From: Nocardia higoensis
Lineage (GTDB): Bacteria; Actinomycetota; Actinomycetes; Mycobacteriales; Mycobacteriaceae
NCBI RefSeq assembly: GCF_015477835.1
Contig: NZ_JADLQN010000005.1
Span: 1 to 64,000, forward strand
DNA length: 64,000 nt
Direction of reading: 5' to 3'
Position numbers and translations under genes: made by a program. Each line of letters starts with the position of its first letter. The first letter of the stretch is position 1. The notes beneath the pieces were generated by a model. That model worked only from the letters and a program-made list of their open reading frames with translations. It was not told the origin of the DNA and searched no databases. Positions 8,096 to 15,517 of this stretch are shown here, piece by piece.

Positions 8096-9836
8096 TGAAC
8101 TCACCTGCTCGGATCCAAGATTCAAGACATTGAATTTCCGATCGGGTCTGAATATTCTCGTTGCGGATCGAACCGAAGTTTCCGATCAGGGGGAGAGTCG
8201 CAATAGTAGCGGCAAGACCAGCTTCGTCAAGATCCTGCGTTACTTGGTGGGTGGGGATCTTCCGTCGGAGCTCAGGTCGGCTCAACTCGCCCAGCACGTG
8301 TTTACGGCACACCTGAACCTGCCTGTTTCTGACGACTCGGAGCCAGCACTCGTTAGCGTCAGTCGAGCAGTCCAAGCGGGGAACCGAGTGCAGGTTCTCG
8401 GTTGGGCGGGTAGATCCTCCCCGCTCGGTTCCGAGCTTCGAGTGGACGAGTGGAAAGATCTGCAGGCGAGGCATTTATTCCACATTCCCGCCAATGCTGA
8501 ACGTCCGACCACCAGCCAATTGTGGGCTCAGCTGATTCGCACCCATTTCGGTAATCCAGTTAAAAGCTTTCCTGCAGAATCGGATTGGGAGTCGGGGGTG
8601 CGGCTCGGCTTCATGCTTGGACTTGCCCCAGAAACTCTCGGCAGAGCTGGCGAAATAGATCGTCTTGACAAGCAGGGCAGAGCGATTCGCAAAGCCGTCA
8701 AGGAAGGTGTCTTCACTCACCTGTCACTCGATGAATCCGACCTGCGAGCTCAACTTGCCATCGCGCGTCGACGCCGTGACCGGTTACAGGAGGACCTGCA
8801 CAGCTTTCAAGTCGATGAACAGTACAGCGAACATCAACGCGAAGCCGACCGCCTCACCAGGGACATAGAGAGGCTAAACGACGAAGGGCTCTCACTTCAG
8901 CGCCGAACACGGGAAATTGAGCAGGCGCTGCGTGATGAGGTCTCAGCCACATCGAGCGGCGAGTTGACCGAGAAAGTCAAGCGAGTCTATGCCGAGATCG
9001 GTCTTGTGCTGCCGGAATCGGTCACGCGTCGTTATTTTGAGGTTGCTGCGTTCCATGAATCTATAGTTCGCAATAGACGGATATTTCTACAACAGGAACT
9101 CGATATAGCTCAATCCCGTCTGGCGGCCATCGATCGCGAGCGCCGAGATTTGGGTCATCGGCGTAGCCAGGTAATTCGCCTGCTTCGCGATACCGTTGCA
9201 CTCGACACCTTTCTTAGCGCGCAACAGGACTTGGCCACGCTCGAAGCTGATGTCGCCGATATCGAACGCCGTCTCGATGCGGCCCAGTCGATCAGCTCGA
9301 TCAACGACACGATCAAGATAAAGACGGCTGAACTGGTAGCCGCTGTTCGGGCCGAGACCCATGAACGAGCAAATCAGCTCGATGAGTCTATATCGCTGTT
9401 TAATGAGTTGGGTGCGGAAATATATTCCGACCGTGACGCTTCCTTGTATATTGCGCCGTCCTCGAAGGGGATACTTAAGGTTGAGCCCAGGATTTCGGGC
9501 GATGCAAGTACTGGGGTGAGAAGCGTCGAAACATTTATGCTTGATTTAGTTTGCACCCTCGCTTCGATCAAGGCGGGGCGGGGGCCGAGAATCCTTGTCC
9601 ATGACAGCCACCTATTCGATGCGATCGACTCGCGTCAGGTGGCATCTTGTCTAAATATCGGGGCCCGTCTCGCCGATAAGCATGGATTTCAGTACATCGT
9701 GGCCCTCAACTCTGATTTCCTGGGTAGTGTAGAAACACAAAGCGAGCGCGCATTCGATGCCGGACCGTATATTCTCGATCAGCGACTGACTGATGAGACG
9801 GAGACCGGTGGGCTATTCGGATTCCGCTTCGATTGA
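8085..9836 (+). CDS. ABC-3C system ATPase, DUF2326 family (SMC/RecN-like)
   Basis: A 583-aa protein. SRNSSGKTS (38-46) is the P-loop, with serine where the first glycine is usual, as is common in DUF2326 proteins. Residues about 225-300 and 355-440 are rich in R/E/L heptads and predict an antiparallel coiled coil. The C-terminal half has LVHDSHLFDAIDSRQ (about 504-518), the DUF2326 signature in the Walker B/D-loop region. It is a small SMC-like ABC ATPase expected to dimerise on nucleic acid and control the effector. The ATG at 8085 overlaps the middle component by 11 bases. GC is unusually low: 27 of 60 bases at 8101-8160, against 39 of 60 at 5701-5760. Foreign origin is inferred from this. 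Confidence 0.82.
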   Translation: MFLSELTCSDPRFKTLNFRSGLNILVADRTEVSDQGESRNSSGKTSFVKILRYLVGGDLPSELRSAQLAQHVFTAHLNLPVSDDSEPALVSVSRAVQAGNRVQVLGWAGRSSPLGSELRVDEWKDLQARHLFHIPANAERPTTSQLWAQLIRTHFGNPVKSFPAESDWESGVRLGFMLGLAPETLGRAGEIDRLDKQGRAIRKAVKEGVFTHLSLDESDLRAQLAIARRRRDRLQEDLHSFQVDEQYSEHQREADRLTRDIERLNDEGLSLQRRTREIEQALRDEVSATSSGELTEKVKRVYAEIGLVLPESVTRRYFEVAAFHESIVRNRRIFLQQELDIAQSRLAAIDRERRDLGHRRSQVIRLLRDTVALDTFLSAQQDLATLEADVADIERRLDAAQSISSINDTIKIKTAELVAAVRAETHERANQLDESISLFNELGAEIYSDRDASLYIAPSSKGILKVEPRISGDASTGVRSVETFMLDLVCTLASIKAGRGPRILVHDSHLFDAIDSRQVASCLNIGARLADKHGFQYIVALNSDFLGSVETQSERAFDAGPYILDQRLTDETETGGLFGFRFD

Positions 9837-9839
9837 GTC

Positions 9840-10200
9840 TCGGACATATTGTCCGTCCTTCTGGCTTCCGTCAGCAATAGCCCCGCCCTGGACCAGATTC
9901 TGAGCCAGGCGGATCTGCCATGCGGTCCGCTCGCGCGGGTAAGCCGACATGCCGCTGATCGCTGACTGCAGGTAGGCGGTCGCCGTCCGGTGATCGGCCA
10001 GGCGCATGTAGGCCAGGCCGGTCAGGCCGTAGAGCTGGGCTTCTGGCATGTGTGCCAGATACTCGGGATCATTCCCTCTTGTCGATTCAGTCGGAGCGCG
10101 GCTTCTTCGCAGGCAGCCACCGCCCCGAGCTGTTTCTGGTACGGACGAAGGGCCGCTCGCGCCAGTCTCCGTACTTATCAACAAGTTCCGGTCGCCACAC
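9840..10200 (-). pseudogene. Decayed XRE/TPR-type regulator, C-terminal remnant with frameshifts
   Basis: Read on the minus strand, three segments in three frames line up as one protein: VDKYGDWRE (near 10182-10156), then AALRPYQKQLGAVAACEEAA and LRLNRQEG, then DPEYLAHMPEAQLYGLTGLA continuing YMRLADHRTATAYL and RTAWQIRLAQNLVQGG (10067 to about 9860). This resembles the TPR-rich C-terminal half of actinobacterial helix-turn-helix regulators. Two frameshifts and the absence of an N-terminal HTH mark it as broken. It abuts the 3' end of the ABC-3C ATPase, so it may have been truncated when that block arrived. Confidence 0.55.
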
Positions 10201-10235
10201 GGCCCAGATCTGGGTACTCATATGTGCTTTGCAGC

Positions 10236-10241
10236 GATAAT
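10236..10241 (+). promoter_or_regulatory. Candidate -10 box for XRE/TPR regulator
   Basis: GATAAT ends 6 bases before the GTG start at 10248, which would put transcription start at or near the start codon and give a leaderless mRNA. No Shine-Dalgarno sequence precedes the GTG, which agrees. No clear -35 is visible. Confidence 0.35.
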
Positions 10242-10247
10242 ACTTCG

Positions 10248-11438
10248 GTGTCCTCAGTGCCATACCGGTTCCATCCGCGTGATACTGCCGAAGGTCTGTT
10301 CGGTGCTGAACTACGCGCCCGCCGTATCGAGGCGGGATTGTCGCTGCGTCGGCTGGCACCGCTGGTGCTGGTGAGCCACGACCTGCTGGCCAGGGTTGAG
10401 AAGGCGCAGCGGCGACCGCAGTCCGATCTGGTCGAACGGCTCGATACCGTACTCGGCGCAGACGGTGAACTTCGGCGGCTGGCAGCGCCTTTCACCGATT
10501 GGACCGCGCCGCGTCGGCCACAGGGCGTGGAGTTGGAGCCAGAGACCGCCGTGTCTACGGTGCGGTCGCTGATCGCACAGGTGCGGGCGGCGGATCACAC
10601 GATGGCCGCCGCGCATCTCGAGGAGATTTCGGCCTATACCGCAGCTGCGCGGCAGGTCGTTGTGAAGCTTGCGTCCCCGCAGCGGCAGATGCTGTATCAG
10701 CTCATCGCCGAGGCACATCAGTTGTCGGGCTGGGTGTTGTTCGATCGGGGGAGCCTTGCTTTGGCTGAAAAAGCTTTCGCTGCGTCGAGAGTGGCAGCCG
10801 AGCAGGCGGATGCGTTGGATCTGATGGCCTATATCGGTGGGCCGAACTCGGCCTTCATGAGTATCTGGTCCGGCGAGCCCGCACGCGGCGCGGAACGCGC
10901 CTACGGTGCGTTGTCATGGGCGCGGCGAAGTGGAAACCGGCGATTGTCGGCGTTCGTGCTGACCATGTCGGCTCGCTCGCATGCGCGCCTCGGTGAGTCG
11001 GAGTTGTGCACGCGGATGCTGCGAGAAGCGGAGTCGGAGCTTTCGAGACATCGCCCTGACCAGCCTGATCCGATCTGGCTGGAAGTCTTCGATGCCGCCG
11101 CACTGGCTGGGCATCGAGGGTCTTGCCTTCTCGATCTCGGCCATCACGATCATGCGATCGCTGCTTTGCAAGAGCAGGCATCCGCGAGCGACGAACGGTT
11201 CGTTCGCAATCGCACGATCTGGCTGCTCGAACAGGCGGAAGCACAGCTCCGGCTCGACCGGCGTGAGGCTGCCGCGTACACGGTGAACGAGGCGTTGAAC
11301 CAGGTAGGTGGCGGAACTGTCTCCCCCAGGGTGCGGCGCATGTTTCGTGCGGTGCAACTGAGGATGGGCACATGCGCGGACCCGGCCGTTCGCGATATTG
11401 CCGAGAGGTTGCGAGAGTTCAACGCGCAGAGCGCGTGA
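10248..11438 (+). CDS. XRE-family helix-turn-helix regulator with TPR-like C-terminus
   Basis: A 396-aa regulator. Residues about 13-70 are an HTH_31/XRE domain (LRARRIEAGLSLRRLAPLVL, SHDLLARVEKAQRRPQ, LVERLDTVLGADGELRRL). The remaining ~300 residues are helical and TPR-like (ALAEKAFAASRVAAEQADAL, AYGALSWARRSGNRRLSAFV, LLDLGHHDHAIAALQEQASA). This architecture is common in actinomycetes for ligand- or peptide-responsive regulators. GTG 10248 was chosen as the last start before the conserved domain; GTG 10257 is the alternative. It overlaps the convergent serine hydrolase gene by 20 bases. It is head-to-head with a degenerate relative and may or may not control the ABC-3C genes. Confidence 0.75.
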   Translation: MSSVPYRFHPRDTAEGLFGAELRARRIEAGLSLRRLAPLVLVSHDLLARVEKAQRRPQSDLVERLDTVLGADGELRRLAAPFTDWTAPRRPQGVELEPETAVSTVRSLIAQVRAADHTMAAAHLEEISAYTAAARQVVVKLASPQRQMLYQLIAEAHQLSGWVLFDRGSLALAEKAFAASRVAAEQADALDLMAYIGGPNSAFMSIWSGEPARGAERAYGALSWARRSGNRRLSAFVLTMSARSHARLGESELCTRMLREAESELSRHRPDQPDPIWLEVFDAAALAGHRGSCLLDLGHHDHAIAALQEQASASDERFVRNRTIWLLEQAEAQLRLDRREAAAYTVNEALNQVGGGTVSPRVRRMFRAVQLRMGTCADPAVRDIAERLREFNAQSA

Positions 11439-12723
11439 ACGGGTATGTCGCCCAGTAAATTTCAGGGCCATTGGGCGTATCTGCCACCAGCAAGAGTTCC
11501 CCTAGTAGGCGACCGGCCACTGCGCGGAACCGTCCGGGACCTTCCTCGACGAATCGGGTGTCTGTCATTGCGGGCTTACGCGCAAGACAGGCGTGTAGAC
11601 CGTCGGATTCCCATCGGAACAGGGTCTCATCAGCTTCGGACCACCAACTACCCAGCAATGGCTCGATATGGGGCGGGCATTCGGCCAGCCACCACTGCGG
11701 TGGCGGGGGAGCGGGGTGTTCGACGATGGCCTCGCACAGGATCTCCGCCGCCAGATCGCCGGGCTCGATTCCCCGGGTGGTATTGGCCAGAACCGCCACC
11801 GAAAGACCACTAGCGCGATCGAGCGCAAGCGCGGATTGGAAGCCAGGCATCGCGCCGGTGTGGCCGGAGATGATGACACCGTCGCGTCGTTCCAGGATCA
11901 GGCCGAGCCCCCAACCTCGGGTCCAACCGGAGGTGTCGACCATGACGTGCAGGGTGTGCATCTTCTCGACCACCGTCTCGGGCAGCACCGAAGGCTCGTT
12001 GCCGCCCAACGCGTGAGCCCAGCACAGGAGATCACCGGCTGTGGACCACAGTTGACCGCCGGCGCCGATCGCACCTTGATCCATGACGGGCTCGCGGTGC
12101 ACTGTGGCTACGAACGGATCCAACCGGTAGCCGAGTGCGGCCTTCTCGGGCTGGGTCCAGCATGTTCGGTCCATTCCCAGCGGCCGAAGCAGGGTTTCGT
12201 CGATCACCGATTCGAACGGCCGACCCGCGACTGCCTCGATCACCTGACCGAGGATCGCGTAGCCGAGGTTGGAGTAGTGCCACCGTTGACCTGGCTCGGC
12301 AACGAACTCGACGCGGGAGAACCTTTCCCGGAGTGCGGCGGGAGACGGGCCGAGCATGCTCTCCCACATGTCGGTGGGCGCCTCCCGTTGCAGGCCGCTG
12401 GTATGTGACAACAGCATGCGTAGCGACACATGTCCGAACGGTGTGCCCGGCAGGTAGCGCTGAACGCGGTCGTCCAACCCCACTTCGCCGGAGTCGGCCA
12501 GCAACACCGTCGATGCGGCGGTGAAGGTCTTGGTGATCGAGCCGATGCGGTAGCTGACTTCTTCAGTCGCCGGAACCCGGTTCTCCGCATCCGCGCAGCC
12601 GGACACGGCCACAGCCCGTGACGCGCCACCGACGCCGATCGCCGCCAGCAGACTCGGAATTCGCGCGCTGGACTGCACCTCGGCCACTCGCGCGGACAGC
12701 CTGGTCTGCAAGTCCCTGTCCAT
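11419..12723 (-). CDS. Serine hydrolase, beta-lactamase class C/penicillin-binding fold
   Basis: A 434-aa protein with the SxxK motif in GSITKTFTAAS (S62, K65), the YxN motif in WHYSNLGYAILGQV, and HTGAMPGFQSA where class C enzymes have the KTG triad. DDRVQRYLPG and MLLSHTSGL are family-typical. No signal peptide is visible, so it is probably a cytoplasmic esterase/peptidase rather than a secreted beta-lactamase. The start MDRDLQTRL at 12723 is followed by family-like sequence. Upstream extension to 13119 is low quality and rejected. The 3' end overlaps the convergent XRE gene. Confidence 0.82.
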   Translation of the reverse strand: MDRDLQTRLSARVAEVQSSARIPSLLAAIGVGGASRAVAVSGCADAENRVPATEEVSYRIGSITKTFTAASTVLLADSGEVGLDDRVQRYLPGTPFGHVSLRMLLSHTSGLQREAPTDMWESMLGPSPAALRERFSRVEFVAEPGQRWHYSNLGYAILGQVIEAVAGRPFESVIDETLLRPLGMDRTCWTQPEKAALGYRLDPFVATVHREPVMDQGAIGAGGQLWSTAGDLLCWAHALGGNEPSVLPETVVEKMHTLHVMVDTSGWTRGWGLGLILERRDGVIISGHTGAMPGFQSALALDRASGLSVAVLANTTRGIEPGDLAAEILCEAIVEHPAPPPPQWWLAECPPHIEPLLGSWWSEADETLFRWESDGLHACLARKPAMTDTRFVEEGPGRFRAVAGRLLGELLLVADTPNGPEIYWATYPFTRSAR

Positions 12724-12807
12724 CGGTTCCTTCCCGTCACCACCAGGATCGCACGAACGAAGATCCGACTTCTGTGCCGTCTGCGCGACCGGTACAGCAC
12801 TGCTCAG

Positions 12808-13044
12808 GTGCGCGTCCTGTGCGCTCTTGCGCGAGCGAGAAAGCCCTGCACCGCAGGGGAATTGACCGACAAGGGGTTGATCGGGCCGACGGTCCTCACT
12901 CTCGGCTGCCTCATGCGCAGGCAACTGGTGGGTTCCCGGGTGATGCGCCGCTCCGATCTCGAGCGTCCGACCCCGGTCTATACGCTGACCGGCAAGGGCG
13001 AAATCGTCGCCGCCGAAATGATTGCCGCCCATATTCAGTGCTGA
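12808..13044 (+). CDS. Small winged-helix protein, PadR-like (possibly truncated)
   Basis: A 78-aa product: VRVLCALARA ... CTAGELTDKGLIG ... VLTLGCLMRRQLVGSRVMRR ... PTPVYTLTGKGEIVAAEMI. The last part (PxYxLTxKG) is the wing motif of PadR/MarR-type regulators. Frame-consistent, protein-like sequence continues upstream of the GTG (about 12760-12807, LRDRYSTAQ) with no ATG or GTG, so either an unusual start is used or the 5' end is lost. No ribosome binding site is apparent. It is divergent from the serine hydrolase. Whether it is a functional gene is uncertain. Confidence 0.45.
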   Translation: MRVLCALARARKPCTAGELTDKGLIGPTVLTLGCLMRRQLVGSRVMRRSDLERPTPVYTLTGKGEIVAAEMIAAHIQC

Positions 13045-13176
13045 TGGGGTGCGGCGGCTGGACCGCGACCTGCCAGAGCCTGACCCGGGCGAGAGCGTCG
13101 CCGTACACGGTGGCCACATCCCCCGGCCCTCGATGTGGAAGCCGGCGTGGCGGTCTCCGAGGAGATTTCGACGGTT

Positions 13177-13569
13177 TCACACTGCGACGACGGCGATTCC
13201 CGGCCCGCACAGCAGCGTGAGATCTTCGGTATCGGAGGTGAGAACGGTGACGGGCGGTGGCGCTGTCCTCGCCACAGCGGCCAGGACGGCATCGATGGCG
13301 TACTTGTGGCCGTGGAGACTGTGCGTCCGGATCAGCTCGGCGGCGTCGTCGCTCACCCGTCGAGTGATCTCATGGACGTCCAAGCGGGACAGCGTCCACG
13401 AGATTCGATTCTTCGGGAGACGGCCGTGCTCGGCCCCCAGCCGGGTCATCGTGGTGGTGCCGACCCGGATGTTCTCCAGACGCGCGGCTTCGACCCAGGT
13501 CACCACCGCGCGATCGCCGCGATAGAGCTTCGACAGCCCTTCGCTGTCGAGCAGCAGTGTGCCGGCCAT
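13177..13569 (-). CDS. PIN-domain toxin, VapC-like
   Basis: A 130-aa PIN protein. LLLDSEGLSKLY supplies the first acidic residue (D8). KYAIDAVLAAVA and VLTSDTEDLTLL supply the later acidic residues of the metal-binding pocket. Family members are ribonucleases that cleave tRNA, rRNA or mRNA and are held inactive by the antitoxin. The ATG overlaps the stop of the upstream antitoxin by one base, the standard toxin-antitoxin arrangement. The substrate RNA cannot be predicted. Confidence 0.8.
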   Translation of the reverse strand: MAGTLLLDSEGLSKLYRGDRAVVTWVEAARLENIRVGTTTMTRLGAEHGRLPKNRISWTLSRLDVHEITRRVSDDAAELIRTHSLHGHKYAIDAVLAAVARTAPPPVTVLTSDTEDLTLLCGPGIAVVAV

Positions 13570-13820
13570 CAGGCAGCGGCCCCGGACTTCCCGTCGGAGT
13601 CGTGGCGCAGCGCGGCTCGGGCGGCATCGATCTCTTCCTGAGTCAGCGGCCCATGGTCCCGGGTGTGGTCCTCGACGATTTCACCGAGCTTGTCCATGGC
13701 CACCCGGTGCTCCAGTGCCTCGGTGACATAAGAGGAGAAGCCGCCGGGGCCGACTTGGGCGCGGATGGCCTCGGCCAGCGACTCCGGCAAGCTGACGGAG
13801 TATTTTCTACTACCGCTCAT
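13569..13820 (-). CDS. Ribbon-helix-helix antitoxin, VapB-like
   Basis: An 83-aa protein. The N-terminus MSGSRKYSVSLPESLAEAIR, followed by GPGGFSSYVTEALEHRV, is a ribbon-helix-helix DNA-binding domain. The charged C-terminal half (EIVEDHTRDHGPLTQEEIDA) would bind the toxin. The start at 13820 was chosen because MSGSRK begins the domain; the longer frame to 13877 adds unrelated residues. Such antitoxins usually repress their own operon. No clear operator was identified in the short AT-richer upstream stretch. Confidence 0.8.
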   Translation of the reverse strand: MSGSRKYSVSLPESLAEAIRAQVGPGGFSSYVTEALEHRVAMDKLGEIVEDHTRDHGPLTQEEIDAARAALRHDSDGKSGAAA

Positions 13821-13857
13821 GCCACTTATCCTACCATCAGTAGTGTAGTTGCGGTGA

Positions 13858-13936
13858 CGGCGATCGGTGAATTGCACCGATCGCCGGTCGCTCGTGTCCG
13901 GATCGACCCCGGTCGGGGTTGGCGGGATCGATCCGG
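13858..13936. repeat. Double-hairpin repeat element, copy 1
   Basis: The first hairpin has a perfect 12-bp stem, CGGCGATCGGTG (13858-13869) with CACCGATCGCCG (13875-13886), loop AATTG. The second has outer arms CCGGATCGA (13898-13906) and TCGATCCGG (13928-13936) enclosing an inner ACCCC/GGGGT stem. A similar sequence with the same two hairpins lies at 15364-15441. This copy sits just downstream of the minus-strand secreted-protein gene. Confidence 0.75.
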
Positions 13937-13995
13937 GTTCAGCAGGTGCGCCTGGCCCGCGTAGCGCACGCGGCCGGTGGATCGCGGTTGTGCGA

Positions 13996-14532
13996 TCAGG
14001 GAACGAACACTTCTGTTGTCGCCGGGATGCTCGGGCGGTCGGTCCGCACGGTGAGCGCGACCCGTCCGGGCCCCGGGTGGACGTACACGAAGTCGGGGTG
14101 GGAGCCCGTCCGCCACGCGGGGATGAAGCGGGTCACCGAGCCGCGCTGGCCGGTGTCGAGGTTGTGCCAGTCGATGATGGCCGTCACGTCGCAGGCCAGC
14201 AGGCTCGGCGCCCAGTCGCCCAGCGGGGAAAAGCCTTGCAAGAGACGCAGTTCGATGGAATGGGTGCTTCCCGGCGCGCCGTAGTCGGTGCTGGGCAGGG
14301 GCCCGTCGTAGGCAGTGCCTCCGGCGGTGAGCATGCCGACGCAGACGCCGTTGCCCAATGTCCACGTCGGAGCCGAGTTGAACTGCGTCATGGCGCAGCT
14401 GCGGGGGCCGACGTTGGACCATCCGAGTTGACAGGGGTCGGCGGCGTTGGCGGTGCCCGGCGCTGCGACGGCCATCGCGGTTCCGACGAGTGCGGTGGCT
14501 ACGGTGGCTACGAGTCCACGTCCGATTTTCAT
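13996..14532 (-). CDS. Secreted protein of unknown function
   Basis: A 178-aa protein with a Sec signal peptide: MKIGRG, a hydrophobic core (VATVATALVGTAMAVAA) and a probable cleavage after TANA (about residue 30). The mature part has four cysteines (in DPCQL, RSCAM, NGVCVG and LACDV), which could form two disulfides. A beta-rich C-terminus (DFVYVHPGPGRVALTVRTDR) suggests an immunoglobulin-like or sandwich fold. I do not recognise the family. The start MKIGRG was chosen because it begins the signal peptide; frames extending to 14760 are arginine-rich and unlikely. Confidence 0.75.
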   Translation of the reverse strand: MKIGRGLVATVATALVGTAMAVAAPGTANAADPCQLGWSNVGPRSCAMTQFNSAPTWTLGNGVCVGMLTAGGTAYDGPLPSTDYGAPGSTHSIELRLLQGFSPLGDWAPSLLACDVTAIIDWHNLDTGQRGSVTRFIPAWRTGSHPDFVYVHPGPGRVALTVRTDRPSIPATTEVFVP

Positions 14533-14907
14533 ATACGGATGATCGAGGGCTGTCGTGCGAACATTACTGTTCTCTATGTCTCGATTCGGTCTCCGTGTGG
14601 TTCGCCGCAGGACTGCGCCCGGTCGGAATCCGCGGCGGCGCTTGGGTAATGCCCTCAGCGGAGCAAGGATTCGATCAGGTCCATCTCGGATCCGCGCGCG
14701 ACGGGAGGGCGCCGCCGTCAGCGGGCGGAGCGCACCTTCTGCGACCACAAATCTGAGCACATGCGCAGGACCGTAACAGCGCGCCTCGCACAGGATCGCG
14801 CCATTTCTCCGTGAACTCTCGCCGACAGCGATGAGTCCTCGGGCACTGCTCCGTCCTATCAGTTGAACGCGCTACCAACCCGGCGCGACCGACCAGAAGG
14901 ACCGGAT
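14533..14907. other. 375-bp divergent region between secreted protein and DoxX genes
   Basis: No gene is recognised. Short frames on both strands are rich in arginine, proline and glycine, without start signals. The left end, upstream of the secreted-protein gene, is AT-richer (around 14560-14585) and probably contains its promoter. No clear operator palindrome was seen. Confidence 0.5.
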
Positions 14908-15345
14908 ATGACCATCGCCAACCCCTCCGCCGCATCCTCCGCCGACGTCACCAACCGCCCCGGCGCGATCCGCAACCGTGTCCTGTGGACCCTGCAGATC
15001 CTGCTCGGCCTGTTCTTCATCATAGCCTCCGGCGGGCCGAAGCTCCTCATGCCGAACGCGCTGGCCGAGAACGCCCCCGAGAATCTGACCATCCCCCTGG
15101 CACTGCTGATCTTCATCGGAGTCGCGGAGGTCGCCGGCGGCATCGGCCTGATGGTGCCCCGGCTCAGTGCCCTCGCCGCCGCGGGCCTGTCCGTTCTCAC
15201 CGTGCTCGCCGCCGCGACGCAGGCGTTCATCGCCGACAAGCCCGCGATGGCGATCTTCCCGCTGGTGCTCGCCGCGATCTTCGCCTGGATCGCCTACGAA
15301 CGTCGCGCCACCGTTGCCGATCTGCGTAACTTGTTCGCGAGGTGA
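14908..15345 (+). CDS. DoxX-family membrane protein
   Basis: A 145-aa protein with four hydrophobic segments: about 27-45 (LWTLQILLGLFFIIASGGPK), 60-80 (PLALLIFIGVAEVAGGIGLM), 85-105 and 110-128. GGPKLLMP after the first helix, together with the GVAEVAGGIGL segment, is typical of DoxX/SURF4-like proteins. Some family members are linked to thiosulfate or redox stress, but the role here is unknown. AAGGA lies 9 bases before the ATG. The gene is monocistronic and followed by repeat copy 2 and a terminator. Confidence 0.82.
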   Translation: MTIANPSAASSADVTNRPGAIRNRVLWTLQILLGLFFIIASGGPKLLMPNALAENAPENLTIPLALLIFIGVAEVAGGIGLMVPRLSALAAAGLSVLTVLAAATQAFIADKPAMAIFPLVLAAIFAWIAYERRATVADLRNLFAR

Positions 15346-15363
15346 CACTTCCATGATTACGAC

Positions 15364-15441
15364 CGGCGATCGGTGGCACCCACCGATCGCCGCTCGTGCG
15401 TTCCCGGATCGATCCCCCGTCGGGTTGGCGGTGCTCGATCC
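15364..15441. repeat. Double-hairpin repeat element, copy 2
   Basis: The first hairpin again has a perfect 12-bp stem, CGGCGATCGGTG (15364-15375) with CACCGATCGCCG (15381-15392), here with loop GCACC. The second hairpin is GGATCGA (15406-15412) with TCGATCC (15435-15441), enclosing GTCGGGTTGGCGG, which is nearly the same as in copy 1. Orientation is the same as copy 1. It lies 18 bases downstream of the DoxX gene. Confidence 0.75.
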
Positions 15442-15457
15442 AGCGGCCATCCGGTAC

Positions 15458-15480
15458 GCGGCGCCCCGGCGGGGCGCCGC
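15458..15480. terminator. Hairpin between convergent DoxX and MerR genes
   Basis: GCGGCGCCCC (15458-15467) pairs perfectly with GGGGCGCCGC (15471-15480) around a 3-base loop. There is no U-tract. It lies between convergent genes ending at 15345 and 15518. Confidence 0.65.
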
Positions 15481-15517
15481 CTTCAGGTTGCCGTCATCGC
15501 GTCCGAGCGTAAGCGGC

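Noticed and set aside
6432..10247. Prophage or integrative element carrying ABC-3C
   Set aside because: No integrase, transposase, capsid, excisionase or tRNA attachment site was found; only composition and the broken regulator point to transfer.
9990..10247. Extended N-terminus of the XRE regulator from 9990
   Set aside because: This stretch is antisense to the decayed regulator fragment and encodes no recognisable domain; the HTH begins after 10248.
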